NCBI GenBank assembly: GCA_040081465.1
Contig: JBEBGL010000023.1
Span: 1 to 32,825 of the forward strand
Length of the DNA stretch: 32,825 nt
Source of the DNA: UBA668 sp040081465
Lineage (GTDB): Bacteria; Actinomycetota; Acidimicrobiia; Acidimicrobiales; Ilumatobacteraceae
Direction: 5' to 3'
The position numbers and the translations under genes were made by a program. Every line of letters begins with the position of its first letter. Within the stretch, counting starts at the first letter, position 1. The notes beneath the pieces were generated by a model. It was not told the DNA's origin. It made no database searches and worked only from the letters and a program-made list of their open reading frames with translations. This document shows positions 22,130 to 30,127 of this stretch, in pieces.

Positions 22130-22135
22130 TAGATT
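22130..22135 (+). promoter_or_regulatory. Candidate -10 box of whiB
   Basis: TAGATT lies 55 nt before the whiB GTG. Unlike the neighbouring genes, this places a leader of roughly 50 nt before the start, containing the hairpin at 22144-22164. No strong -35 was seen. Confidence 0.35.
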
Positions 22136-22143
22136 CAGGTCGG

Positions 22144-22164
22144 TTGCGGGAGGGGATCCCGCAA
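22144..22164 (+). promoter_or_regulatory. Stem-loop in the whiB leader
   Basis: TTGCGGGA and TCCCGCAA form an exact 8-bp stem around a GGGGA loop. It ends 26 nt before the whiB start and lies just downstream of the proposed -10. It could be an RNA structure controlling translation or an operator dyad; no T-run follows, so it is not a terminator. Confidence 0.4.
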
Positions 22165-22190
22165 GCACTGACCAAACGGGGGACAGGTTC

Positions 22191-22430
22191 GTGTCTGTCA
22201 AAGAGATCGTATGGCGTCAGCTTGGGGCGTGCCGGGGGCTCGACCCAAGTGTGTTTTATCCAGACGACGATGATGAAGCGCTGGAAGCAAAGCACGTTTG
22301 CGCCGACTGTGGTGTGCGTGTTGCGTGTCTGGAATATGCGTTGCAGATTCGTGAGAAGTCGGGTGTGTGGGGCGGTGCCACTGAACGCGAGCGGCGCCGA
22401 CTGATCCGTCAGCGCCGTCGTACCGCCTAA
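22191..22430 (+). CDS. whiB: WhiB-family Fe-S transcriptional regulator
   Basis: The product (79 aa) carries the four cysteines of the Wbl family: C14, C37, C40 and C46, the last three in C-x2-C-x5-C. These hold a 4Fe-4S cluster. The family's G-V-W-G-G turn follows at about 59-63, then a basic tail, E-R-E-R-R-R-L-I-R-Q-R-R-R, which contacts DNA. Wbl proteins bind the principal sigma factor and respond to oxygen, NO or redox state; they are limited to actinobacteria and their phages, a strong taxonomic marker. A GGGGGACA ribosome site precedes the GTG start. Which Wbl subclass it is cannot be settled by eye. Confidence 0.92.
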   Translation: MSVKEIVWRQLGACRGLDPSVFYPDDDDEALEAKHVCADCGVRVACLEYALQIREKSGVWGGATERERRRLIRQRRRTA

Positions 22431-22491
22431 CGGCGCGTAGGGTCGCTCAGCGACGCCAGTCGCCGCATCGTTGTTGGCGGAGGGCATCTCG

Positions 22492-22497
22492 TAGCCT
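22492..22497 (+). promoter_or_regulatory. Candidate leaderless -10 box of trpD
   Basis: TAGCCT is followed by seven nt and then the trpD ATG. There is no ribosome-binding sequence in this space, consistent with a leaderless mRNA. Confidence 0.45.
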
Positions 22498-22504
22498 GCA
22501 CGCC

Positions 22505-23566
22505 ATGAGTCGCATCGACGAGTTTGGCGGATGGCCCGCGCTACTCACGGAACTTCTGGAGAAGCGCGACCTGCCGGCGGCACATGCGCGAGCGGCGATG
22601 GCGACGATTCTTTCCGGCGACGCAACTGCGGCTCAGCTGATCGGATTCGTCGTCGCCTTGCGCGCGAAGGGAGAGTCGCCCGACGAGATCTCTGGGCTAC
22701 TCGACGCGGTCCTGGAGGCAGCGACGCTCGTGCCGCTCTCGGACGCGACGCGAGCCGCAGCGATCGACGTTGTCGGAACGGGTGGCGACCGAAGCCACAG
22801 CATCAACGTCAGCACGATGGCAGCGATCGTGGCAGCAGGCGCCGGCGTTCCCGTCTGCAAACACGGTGCCCGCGCCGCCAGTTCGCAGTGTGGAACGGCC
22901 GATGTGTTGGAGGCGCTCGGCGTTGCGATCGAACTCGCTCCTGAGGGCGTCGCGCGTTGCGTCGAGCAAGCAGGCATCGGGTTTTGTCTGGCGCCGCGAT
23001 ATCACCCCGCATTTCGCTTCGCAGCGCCGAGCAGACGCGAGATCGGAATCGCGACCGTGTTCAATCTTCTCGGGCCGATGGCAAACCCTGGGCGAGTGCA
23101 GCGCCATCTCATCGGCGTCGCCAACCCAGAGGTTGCTGAACGAATGCTCGCGTCATTGCGACTGCACGGCTCAGTGCGCGCGTGGGTAGTTCACGGCAAC
23201 GGGCTCGATGAACTCACTACCACCGGTTCGTCCACCGTTCTGGCGCTCGACGGCGATGCGGTGCGCACGTTCTCCGTCGATCCCGTAAGACTTGGCCTAG
23301 CGCCGGCGATTCTGGACGAGTTGGTTGGCGGTACCCCGGATGTCAACGCCGAGGTCGTGCGTCGCGTGATGGACGGAGAGCACGGTGCTCACCGCAACAT
23401 CGTGTTGCTGAACGCGGCGGCAGCGCTGGTCGTTGCTGGCAAGACAGATTCGCTGGAAGCAGGACTGGTTACCGCGACAGCGTCGATCGACTCGGGGAGT
23501 GCGGCCAGCACCTTGGCGCGGTTCGTCGAAGTCTCGCAAGCGGCCGCGGAAGAGTTCGGTCACTGA
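22505..23566 (+). CDS. trpD: Anthranilate phosphoribosyltransferase
   Basis: The product (353 aa) is full length. Diagnostic blocks are D-V-V-G-T-G-G-D-R-S-H-S-I-N-V-S-T (PRPP-binding loop), K-H-G-A-R-A-A-S-S-Q-C-G-T-A-D-V-L-E-A-L-G, F-N-L-L-G-P-M-A-N-P and V-H-G-N-G-L-D-E-L. The enzyme joins PRPP to anthranilate, the second step of tryptophan synthesis, in the cytoplasm. It stands alone, without other trp genes, and overlaps thrB by one nt (TGATG). In M. tuberculosis trpD also lies apart from the main trp cluster and next to a DnaQ-UvrC gene, as here. Confidence 0.97.
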   Translation: MSRIDEFGGWPALLTELLEKRDLPAAHARAAMATILSGDATAAQLIGFVVALRAKGESPDEISGLLDAVLEAATLVPLSDATRAAAIDVVGTGGDRSHSINVSTMAAIVAAGAGVPVCKHGARAASSQCGTADVLEALGVAIELAPEGVARCVEQAGIGFCLAPRYHPAFRFAAPSRREIGIATVFNLLGPMANPGRVQRHLIGVANPEVAERMLASLRLHGSVRAWVVHGNGLDELTTTGSSTVLALDGDAVRTFSVDPVRLGLAPAILDELVGGTPDVNAEVVRRVMDGEHGAHRNIVLLNAAAALVVAGKTDSLEAGLVTATASIDSGSAASTLARFVEVSQAAAEEFGH

Positions 23567-24417
23567 TGATCATTCGAGTGCCAGCCTCGTCGGCGAACCT
23601 CGGCCCTGGCTTCGACGCGCTTGGTATGGCGCTCAGCCTTTACGCCGACATCATCGTCGAGCCATCACAATCGGCATCGAACGATGACGCGCCGCTTGTC
23701 GACGAAAATCATCCGGCGTCGATCGCGTTTCGTCGCGGTGGTGGCGAAGGCCCGGTGAGAGTGCGATCGTCGATTCCCGTCGGTCGCGGTATGGGCTTCA
23801 GTGGGGCGATGCGTGTGGGCGGCTTGGTGGCGGCACATTCGCAGCGCACTGGTGGCGACCCCGATCAGCTCGAGCATGCGTTGCCCGATTTGCTACGCGT
23901 CGCGACTGAACTAGAAGGTCACGCCGACAACGTGGCGGCATCGCTGTATGGGGGGATCGTCGCGACCGCCGCAGGGTACGCCGTGCGAATTCCGATCGCG
24001 CTCGAACCAGCGATGGTTCTGTGGGTGCCGTCCTTCGCCACCTCGACCGACGAATCGCGCCGCAAGCTTCCGGAGACGGTGCCGTTGGCCGATGCGGTGC
24101 ACAACATCGGCCGCACAGCGTTGCTAGTTGCTGCCTTGGCTGCCGGCGACATCAGGTCGTTGCGCGCGGCAACCGAAGATCGCATACATCAAGACCTACG
24201 GTTAGCGAGCGCGCAACCATCGCGTGATGCATTGGCGGCCGCTCTCGACGCCGGAGCGTGGGCTGCGTGGCTGAGTGGCTCGGGTCCGTCGGTGGCCGTG
24301 ATGTGTGCTGTCGACAACGCCGACTCAATTGCAGCAGCGATGCCTGCCGACGGTCACAGCAAGGTGCTGAGTATCGATCGCGTCGGCGCGCTCATGCTGC
24401 GACGTCGAGACGACTGA
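23566..24417 (+). CDS. thrB: Homoserine kinase
   Basis: The product (283 aa) is a GHMP kinase. Motif 1, V-P-A-S-S-A-N-L-G-P-G-F-D-A-L-G, is textbook ThrB. Motif 3, W-L-S-G-S-G-P-S-V-A-V-M, is present near the C-terminus. H-A-D-N-V-A-A-S-L-Y-G-G in the middle also fits. Motif 2, the ATP loop normally G-L-G-S-S-A-A, reads G75-M-G-F-S-G-A-M, an unusual form. The enzyme phosphorylates homoserine in threonine synthesis. No thrA or thrC is adjacent; it is translationally coupled to trpD. Its 3' end overlaps the convergent DnaQ-UvrC gene by 26 bp. Confidence 0.92.
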   Translation: MIIRVPASSANLGPGFDALGMALSLYADIIVEPSQSASNDDAPLVDENHPASIAFRRGGGEGPVRVRSSIPVGRGMGFSGAMRVGGLVAAHSQRTGGDPDQLEHALPDLLRVATELEGHADNVAASLYGGIVATAAGYAVRIPIALEPAMVLWVPSFATSTDESRRKLPETVPLADAVHNIGRTALLVAALAAGDIRSLRAATEDRIHQDLRLASAQPSRDALAAALDAGAWAAWLSGSGPSVAVMCAVDNADSIAAAMPADGHSKVLSIDRVGALMLRRRDD

Positions 24418-26038
24418 CTTCGCGCACCTGCGTCGTAGGCCAAGTCCATTCTCCGGTGCAGCGCTGGAGACGGGCGTGGAAACTGGCACGTTCGATGGCG
24501 CGAGCGAGACACAACACTTCGTCGGCGGCTTGGCGGGGGAGCGTCGCCGGAAAGGCGGGGACGGGTGGCGGCGACAGCTCGAGCCCGGTGGCCAGCTGAC
24601 CAGCTTGCTGAGCGCTGAGCAGTACTCCGTCGCGGATGTGCAGCACAGTTTCGTGAATCTGCACCTCTACCTCGCCTGCGGAACGAAGCTGATCGAACAG
24701 TCGCTGGCGAGTGATCGCCGCCGCGAACGCCGTGGCCCGATCGCGCATCGAGGCCGCTTCCTCGTAGCGACGGGCTCCGGCGAGTTCGGCAACCTTCCTC
24801 CACAACGGGTCGAGCACCAGTTGGGGCGATGTCGTGCACGCGGCGACGACCTGCGCCACGATGCGCCAATACGTGGCTTCGTCTGCGCTGCCACTGCACG
24901 GGCACAGCGCGACACCAAGTCGTGCACCCGTGCATGGCACCGCGTCGGTAGCCGGCTTGAAGTTGCGGCCGAGCTTGGCGCCGCAACGTCGAATCGGTAG
25001 CGCCGATTGAACTGCCTCGATCACGGCGGTCGCCATCGACCTCGACGTGAGTGGTCCGATGTGCAACCCGGAGGCCGCCGGCTCGGTGGTGATCACAAGT
25101 CGTGGCCAAGCTTCGTCTGTGGTGATGCGCACGTAGCAGTACTTCTGCCACGTAGTGCCAATGCGGTTGTATCGCGGGTTCAGTCGGTGCAGATAGCGCA
25201 GTTCGAGCACCTCGGCGCTGATCGCATCGCTAGTTGCGGTGTGAGCCAAGCGCTGCGTCTCGCGCAACATTGGCCCGATCTTGCGGCGATCGTCGCTGCT
25301 GAAATAGCTGCGCACACGTTGGCGCAGATTGGTTGCCTTGCCGACGTACAGCACCTCGTCGTAAGCACCGAGGAAGCGGTACACCCCCGGCGCGCGCGGT
25401 AGGTGATGGGTGAGCTTTAGTTTGCCTGCTTGCGGGTGCCCGCCCATCTTGGGTAGCAGCACCAGATCGTCGAGCCCAAGCACCCCTAAGCCAGCGGCAC
25501 GTTCGAGTAGCAGGTGCAGCAGATCGGTAGTGGCGAGTGCATCGTCGAGCGCGCGGTGCGTGGGTTTGTGATCGAGCCGAAAGCGACTGGCGAGGGTGCC
25601 CAGCCTGCAGTCGGGGACTTCGTCGCGCACAAGTCGCCGAGCGAGCGGCAGCGTGTCGATGACGGTATTGCGAAACGACGCCCGATCGCTGCGCAACAGC
25701 GCCGCGTTGATGAACCCCATGTCGAAGCCGACGTTGTGGCCCACGATGACGGCGTCGCCGATGAACTCCTGCAACGCGGGCAGCACGGTCTCGATCCGCG
25801 GTGCGCTGGCGACCATCGACTGCGTGATTCCAGTCATGACGATCACGCTGGGAGCGATGGCTTTGCCCGGATTGACCAGCGTGGCCATCGTGCCCAAGCA
25901 CTCGCCTCGCCTTACCTTGACTACGCCGATCTCGGTGATCAGGTCGCCACCGCGATCGGTGCCGGTGGTCTCGATGTCGAGCACACAAAAGGTGACGTCG
26001 GCCAACGGCGTTCCTAGATCGTCGAAGGAACGCTGCAC
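24392..26038 (-). CDS. DnaQ-type 3'-5' exonuclease fused to a UvrC-like GIY-YIG region
   Basis: The product (548 aa) starts at GTG 26038. Residues 14-180 are a DEDDh exonuclease: L-D21-I-E23-T-T-G, G-H-N-V-G-F-D-M-G-F and H-R-A-L-D-D-A. From about 225 a GIY-YIG domain follows (P-G-V-Y-R-F-L-G, V-L-Y-V-G-K-A-T-N-L-R-Q-R-V), with E-L-R-Y-L-H-R-L-N-P-R-Y-N as in UvrC and Cho. A helical UVR-like stretch, A-R-R-Y-E-E-A-A-S-M-R-D-R, is near 425. Its RNase H-like UvrC half and HhH are missing. Actinobacterial fusions of this type (M. tuberculosis Rv2191) are thought to act in DNA repair. Two LexA-like boxes sit directly upstream, suggesting SOS induction. Confidence 0.92.
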   Translation of the reverse strand: MQRSFDDLGTPLADVTFCVLDIETTGTDRGGDLITEIGVVKVRRGECLGTMATLVNPGKAIAPSVIVMTGITQSMVASAPRIETVLPALQEFIGDAVIVGHNVGFDMGFINAALLRSDRASFRNTVIDTLPLARRLVRDEVPDCRLGTLASRFRLDHKPTHRALDDALATTDLLHLLLERAAGLGVLGLDDLVLLPKMGGHPQAGKLKLTHHLPRAPGVYRFLGAYDEVLYVGKATNLRQRVRSYFSSDDRRKIGPMLRETQRLAHTATSDAISAEVLELRYLHRLNPRYNRIGTTWQKYCYVRITTDEAWPRLVITTEPAASGLHIGPLTSRSMATAVIEAVQSALPIRRCGAKLGRNFKPATDAVPCTGARLGVALCPCSGSADEATYWRIVAQVVAACTTSPQLVLDPLWRKVAELAGARRYEEAASMRDRATAFAAAITRQRLFDQLRSAGEVEVQIHETVLHIRDGVLLSAQQAGQLATGLELSPPPVPAFPATLPRQAADEVLCLARAIERASFHARLQRCTGEWTWPTTQVREVSRLDVAA

Positions 26039-26053
26039 AGAGCCTCAGTTGAT

Positions 26054-26088
26054 CACGAACAGTTGTTCGTGTCAAGAACAGGCGTTCG
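26054..26088. promoter_or_regulatory. Two adjacent LexA-like (SOS) boxes
   Basis: Box 1 (26054-26071) is an exact dyad, CACGAACA-gt-TGTTCGTG, containing CGAAC-N4-GTTCG. Box 2 (26075-26088) has GAAC-N4-GTTC. Centres are 19 bp apart. The gram-positive/actinobacterial LexA site is of the form CGAAC-N4-GTTCG, so box 1 is a very good match and box 2 a fair one. They lie 16-50 bp upstream of the DnaQ-UvrC start and 39-73 bp upstream of the divergent NYN gene. Confidence 0.75.
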
Positions 26089-26114
26089 ACTGCCAATCCC
26101 GCTAGCCCGCTGGT

Positions 26115-26120
26115 TAGCGT
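26115..26120 (+). promoter_or_regulatory. Candidate leaderless -10 box of the NYN-domain gene
   Basis: TAGCGT is followed by six nt and then the ATG at 26127, with no ribosome site between. This is consistent with leaderless transcription. Confidence 0.45.
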
Positions 26121-26126
26121 GGCTAG

Positions 26127-27206
26127 ATGGCCGCTGAACTGACCGACGAATCGCTGCGGTCAGCACTGGAATTCGCGGTCGCAATTGCGGCTGTCGGCGT
26201 CAAACTGCGCCCGCCGATGCCGATTCCATCCGGGTTCAAGCCGTATCTGCGATTCCAGAAGTTGCCGTCTCCCGCACTGACAACGCTGCGCGCCGCGATC
26301 GAGGCGGACAAAATGTTCCTCCACCGCCTCAGCGTTGTCGCGACACCGGAACTAGTCGACGAGGTCGGGATGCTGTGGCTAACCCGCCCCGACGGTTGGC
26401 AAGAGACGGCGGCGACCGTTGCTACCAACGGCGTTGCCGATGCAGACGAAGCAGGCGAACTGCGCCGCGAACAGAAGCGACGACGCGCTGCAGAAGGTGT
26501 CGCCGCAAGATCGCGCCTCGAGGCCGCCGCCGTGTCCGAGCAGTTGGACGCGGAGCGCGCCGCGCAAGCGACGGTCGTGGCCGATGTTCGCCGTTTGAAG
26601 TCGGAATTGGCGGCCGCTCGCGCCCAAGTCAGGCAGCTAGAGAAGGTTGTCGAGAAGCTGAACAAGGCAGCGGCGCATGCGCCAGCCGAGCCACACGCGA
26701 AATCACGCAAGCCGACACCCGTGGTTGATCCGGCCGCGGCAGCAAGCGCGCGCCGGCATCGCAAGCCGATCGCCGTACCGGGCGGGTTGCACGGCAAGAG
26801 CGAGGCAGTAGGTGAACACATGCTGCGTGTTCCCGGCGTGCTTGTGCTTGTCGATGGCTACAACGTCGCCAAGCTGGGCTGGAAGTCGTTGTCACTCGAG
26901 CGTCAACGCGCCGCGTGTATCGACGCAGCAGAGAACATCGCTCGTCGGTGGGGCACCGCGATGCACGTGGTCTTCGACGGCACATCTGTGGTCGGCGCCG
27001 CGTCTCCGAAGCGGCGATCGATCCGCGTTTCGTATTCGCCCGAGGGCGTCACTGCCGATGATGTGTTACGTGCAGAGGTGGCAGCGCTCGACATCTCCCG
27101 CCAGGTAGTCGTCGTCACCAACGATCAGGCCGTCGTTAAAGACGTGCGGGCGGCCGGCGCCAACGTGGTGACTAGCGACACCTTCCTGGCCCTCGCTAGG
27201 CGCTGA
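26127..27206 (+). CDS. NYN-domain (YacP-like) putative ribonuclease with coiled coil
   Basis: The product is 359 aa. Residues 1-95 form a helical N-terminal domain. Residues about 105-190 are a Glu/Arg/Ala-rich coiled coil (R-R-E-Q-K-R-R-R-A-A, Q-V-R-Q-L-E-K-V-V-E-K-L). After a basic linker, residues 232-359 form the NYN/PIN-like nuclease domain: L-V-L-V-D-G-Y-N-V-A-K (first Asp), H-V-V-F-D-G-T and V-V-V-T-N-D-Q-A-V (further Asp). This domain matches YacP-type RNases that cut mRNA or rRNA. It is divergent from the DnaQ-UvrC gene, so the LexA-like boxes could influence it too. Substrate unknown. Confidence 0.82.
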   Translation: MAAELTDESLRSALEFAVAIAAVGVKLRPPMPIPSGFKPYLRFQKLPSPALTTLRAAIEADKMFLHRLSVVATPELVDEVGMLWLTRPDGWQETAATVATNGVADADEAGELRREQKRRRAAEGVAARSRLEAAAVSEQLDAERAAQATVVADVRRLKSELAAARAQVRQLEKVVEKLNKAAAHAPAEPHAKSRKPTPVVDPAAAASARRHRKPIAVPGGLHGKSEAVGEHMLRVPGVLVLVDGYNVAKLGWKSLSLERQRAACIDAAENIARRWGTAMHVVFDGTSVVGAASPKRRSIRVSYSPEGVTADDVLRAEVAALDISRQVVVVTNDQAVVKDVRAAGANVVTSDTFLALARR

Positions 27207-27258
27207 CTCAGCACACCCTTAGTGCGACTGTGTAACACCCCGTTGCGACGATGTGGGC

Positions 27259-27453
27259 ATGTCAACGCTTGTCATCTCCTGCGACTCGTGCACTATGTGC
27301 GGTACCGCCACCTGTGCCGACTGCGTGGTCACCCACTTGCTTTCGCCCGCATTGCGCGAGCGCATGACTTTCGATGCTGCCGAACTTCGTGCGGTCGAAC
27401 TGCTTGCAGCGGCCGGCCTGGTGCCTACGCTTCGTCACCGTGAGGCCCGCTGA
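27259..27453 (+). CDS. Conserved small Cys-rich actinobacterial protein
   Basis: The product (64 aa) from ATG 27259 reads S-T-L-V-I-S-C-D-S-C-T-M-C, then C-A-D-C-V-V-T-H-L-L, with a C-terminal A-A-E-L-R-A-V-E-L-L-A-A-A-G-L-V-P. Five cysteines lie in the first 25 residues, enough for a zinc or Fe-S site. I recall closely similar short hypothetical proteins in many actinobacteria. It overlaps the queG start by 14 nt. No function is known. A GTG at 27253 would add two residues. Confidence 0.75.
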   Translation: MSTLVISCDSCTMCGTATCADCVVTHLLSPALRERMTFDAAELRAVELLAAAGLVPTLRHREAR

Positions 27454-28510
27454 TTCGCCACCGCCGACAACCGATGCGGCCTATCTCGCCCGATTGGCGG
27501 CTCTGACTGAACCGTTCGGCATTTCCCACACAGGGGTAGCTGCGGCCGATGTCCTTTCGCGAGCCCGCACCGCGATCGACGATCGCTTGAACCGCGGCTT
27601 CGTCGACGGAATGCAGTTCACCTTCCGCAACCCGGCGCGGTCCACCAATCCGCAACACGCGGTTGCTGGCGCACAATCCGTGTTCGTCGCCGCCCGGCCA
27701 TACCTACTCGCCGATGTTCCCAAGCCCGCAGGTGCGCAGGCGCGAGTCGCTCGTTACGCGTGGGTCGACCACTACGCCCCGCTGCGCAGTGCCTTGCGCG
27801 CGGTCGCACGTCGATTGCGCGCCGATGGCTATCGGGCAATCGCATTTGTCGACGACAACTCGATGGTCGATCGCGAAGTCGCGCACATGGCCGGCATCGG
27901 TTGGTTCGGTAAGAACGCCAACCTGCTGCTGCCGGGAGCGGGCAGTTGGTTCGTGCTGGGCAGTGTTGTCACTACGGCTGCCCTGCCAATTCAAGAGCAG
28001 CCCGTGGCCGACGGCTGCGGAACGTGTCGGCGCTGCATTGATGTTTGTCCGACGCAGGCGATCGTCGCACCTGGCGTCGTCGATGCCAGGCGTTGCCTCG
28101 CGTGGGTGCTGCAGAAGCCCGGGGCGATCCCGCACGAGCTGAGGGAACTGGTCGGCGATCGCATCTACGGCTGCGACGACTGCCAAGACGTGTGCCCGCC
28201 GACGATTCGGTTCGGTCCGACTCATCGAGCGCCGGCGGAGGTCGCCGCGAAGGCATGGATCTCCGTACTCGAGTTACTGAGGGCCTCCGACGCCGAACTG
28301 ATCGCGAAGTGGAGTCCGTGGTATCTCGCCGACCGCGATCCGCGATGGATACGTCGCAACGCGCTGGTTGTGCTGGGCAACGTCGGAGACGCCGCGGACG
28401 TCGGAGTGCAAGACGTCGTGCGCGACTACCTAGTGCACGACGACCCGATCCTGCGCGAACACGCCGAGTGGACAGCTCGCCGCCTTGGATTGCACGCGGT
28501 TGCATCGTGA
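27440..28510 (+). CDS. queG: Epoxyqueuosine reductase
   Basis: The product (356 aa) starts at GTG 27440; the frame is open upstream, but that part overlaps the preceding small gene. Diagnostic blocks are V-D-D-N-S-M-V-D-R-E-V-A, G-I-G-W-F-G-K-N-A-N-L-L and G-S-W-F-V-L-G. Two 4Fe-4S sites follow: C-G-T-C-R-R-C-I-D-V-C-P-T-Q-A-I and C-D-D-C-Q-D-V-C-P. The enzyme uses cobalamin and Fe-S clusters to reduce epoxyqueuosine to queuosine in tRNA. No other queuosine genes are in the window. Its stop overlaps the glycosyltransferase start (GTGA). Confidence 0.92.
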   Translation: MRPADSPPPTTDAAYLARLAALTEPFGISHTGVAAADVLSRARTAIDDRLNRGFVDGMQFTFRNPARSTNPQHAVAGAQSVFVAARPYLLADVPKPAGAQARVARYAWVDHYAPLRSALRAVARRLRADGYRAIAFVDDNSMVDREVAHMAGIGWFGKNANLLLPGAGSWFVLGSVVTTAALPIQEQPVADGCGTCRRCIDVCPTQAIVAPGVVDARRCLAWVLQKPGAIPHELRELVGDRIYGCDDCQDVCPPTIRFGPTHRAPAEVAAKAWISVLELLRASDAELIAKWSPWYLADRDPRWIRRNALVVLGNVGDAADVGVQDVVRDYLVHDDPILREHAEWTARRLGLHAVAS

Positions 28511-29643
28511 ACGCGCCAATCAAGCACCTGCTCGTTACTAACGACTTCCCGCCGAAGATTGGCGGCATTCAGTCGCTCTTGTGGGAATGGTGGCGGCGGC
28601 TCCCACCGGCTTCGTTCGCCGTGCTCACCAGTCCCTACGCCGGCGCGGAGGCATTCGATGCCGCGCAGCAGTTCCACATCGAGCGCACTCGCGAGCCGGT
28701 GTTACTGCCGCACCCGTGGATGGTGCGACGTATCGACGCAATGGCTCGCGCCGTCAACGCCGACTTGGTTGTGCTCGATCCGGCACTGCCGCTTGGGTTA
28801 GTCGGCCCATCGTTGGAGTTGCCGTACGACGTCGTGTTGCACGGTGCGGAAGTAACCGTTCCCGGCCGGCTTCCGCTCAGCAAGCAGACGCTCGCCTACG
28901 TGTTGCGCCGCGCACGGCATGTCGTCGCAGCCGGTGGCTATCCCGCCAGCGAAGCCGAACACGCGGCGGGGCAAACGTTGCCGATCACGGTCGTTCCACC
29001 CGGGGTCGACACCGATCGCTTCCGTCCACTAACCGACGTCGAGCGATCGGCGGCTCGCGCGCAGTTCGGTTTCGCCGATGATGCCGAGGTCATCGTCAGC
29101 ATCAGCCGATTGGTGCCGCGCAAAGGCTTTGACACGGCAATTCGCGCGGCAGCAATGCTGCGTCGCTCGCGGCCGAACTTGGTGCTCGCCATCTCGGGCA
29201 GCGGGCGCGACGAGAAGCGGTTACGTGCGCTTGCAGCCTCACTGGAGGCACCCGTCGTCTTTCTTGGCCGCGTTAGCAACGACGACTTGCCGCGGCTCTT
29301 TGGCTGTGCCGACGTGTACGCGATGTTGTGTCGCAACCGATGGGGCGGCTTGGAACAGGAAGGCTTTGGAATCGTTTTCCTGGAAGCTGCCGCATGTGGT
29401 GTACCGCAGGTCGCTGGTGAGTCGGGCGGTGCCGCCGAAGCAGTAGACGATGGAAACACGGGCATTGTCGTGCGCGAACCGGAGAACCCTCGCCACGTTG
29501 CCGCCGCTTTCGAGCAGTTGCTGAACGATCCAGTGCGTTCCAGGGCGATGGGCTTGGCCGGGCGCGAACGAGCGGTTCGCGACTTCTCATACGACGTGCT
29601 TGCCCATCGCCTGGGTGTTGCACTCGGTGCGCTGCCAGACTGA
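28507..29643 (+). CDS. pimB: GT4 mannosyltransferase, PimB-like
   Basis: From GTG 28507, overlapping the queG stop, the product is 378 aa. The frame is open further upstream, but there it lies inside queG. The N-terminus, L-V-T-N-D-F-P-P-K-I-G-G-I-Q, is characteristic of PimB-type GDP-mannose-dependent phosphatidylinositol mannosyltransferases. The C-terminal Rossmann domain carries S-R-L-V-P-R-K-G-F-D, I-S-G-S-G-R-D and the E-x7-E motif in Q-E-G-F-G-I-V-F-L-E-A-A-A-C-G-V-P. It would add the second mannose to PIM at the inner membrane face. The assignment to PimB rather than another GT4 enzyme rests on the N-terminal signature and synteny with mycobacteria. Confidence 0.82.
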   Translation: MNAPIKHLLVTNDFPPKIGGIQSLLWEWWRRLPPASFAVLTSPYAGAEAFDAAQQFHIERTREPVLLPHPWMVRRIDAMARAVNADLVVLDPALPLGLVGPSLELPYDVVLHGAEVTVPGRLPLSKQTLAYVLRRARHVVAAGGYPASEAEHAAGQTLPITVVPPGVDTDRFRPLTDVERSAARAQFGFADDAEVIVSISRLVPRKGFDTAIRAAAMLRRSRPNLVLAISGSGRDEKRLRALAASLEAPVVFLGRVSNDDLPRLFGCADVYAMLCRNRWGGLEQEGFGIVFLEAAACGVPQVAGESGGAAEAVDDGNTGIVVREPENPRHVAAAFEQLLNDPVRSRAMGLAGRERAVRDFSYDVLAHRLGVALGALPD

Positions 29644-29647
29644 CGCC

Positions 29648-30127
29648 GTGAACTCCCGACTGGTACGCGCAGATGTGGTCGGCACTGCGGTGTTCGTCCT
29701 CGCAACAGCGATCGCGGTGCCGTTGCGGACCGAGCGGTGGGCGCAGTTCCTAATCGCCATCGTCTCGGTTTCGCTCTTCGCGGTGGGGGTCGGATCTTCG
29801 CTGTGGGCGTACGCGGCGGCGCTCGAGCGTTCACGTGTCCAAGAAGTTGGGGTCGCCAACCTCTTTCTTCTCACCGGCGCAACGGCTCCGACGCCGGTAA
29901 AGAGAGTGCTGCTGGGTTCTCTTGTGATCCAGGTGTTGGCTTCGTTCGGCGCTGCCACCGTCGGTGTTGTCGGCCTGGAAGACAGCCAACTAAACGCCCT
30001 CGCCTTCGGCGTGTTGGTACCAATGTTCGGCATTGGCATCAACGGGGCGTGGGCGGCAAGGTACGGTTCTTATGGGCCGCGGGTGAATCCAGCGGCGAAA
30101 CCCTCCAATCGAAAAATCAGCCAGTAG
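29648..30127 (+). CDS. Small integral membrane protein downstream of pimB
   Basis: The product (159 aa) starts at GTG 29648, 4 nt after the pimB-like stop. Four hydrophobic helices lie at about residues 8-27, 34-58, 85-108 and 116-138. A charged, disordered tail follows (P-R-V-N-P-A-A-K-P-S-N-R-K). No family is recognised. Its position suggests a link to envelope synthesis; that is only inference. Confidence 0.65.
   Translation: MNSRLVRADVVGTAVFVLATAIAVPLRTERWAQFLIAIVSVSLFAVGVGSSLWAYAAALERSRVQEVGVANLFLLTGATAPTPVKRVLLGSLVIQVLASFGAATVGVVGLEDSQLNALAFGVLVPMFGIGINGAWAARYGSYGPRVNPAAKPSNRKISQ

Noticed and set aside
22442..22454. GTCGCT-c-AGCGAC dyad between whiB and trpD
   Set aside because: A one-base loop cannot form a normal hairpin, and such short GC dyads are expected by chance in this DNA.
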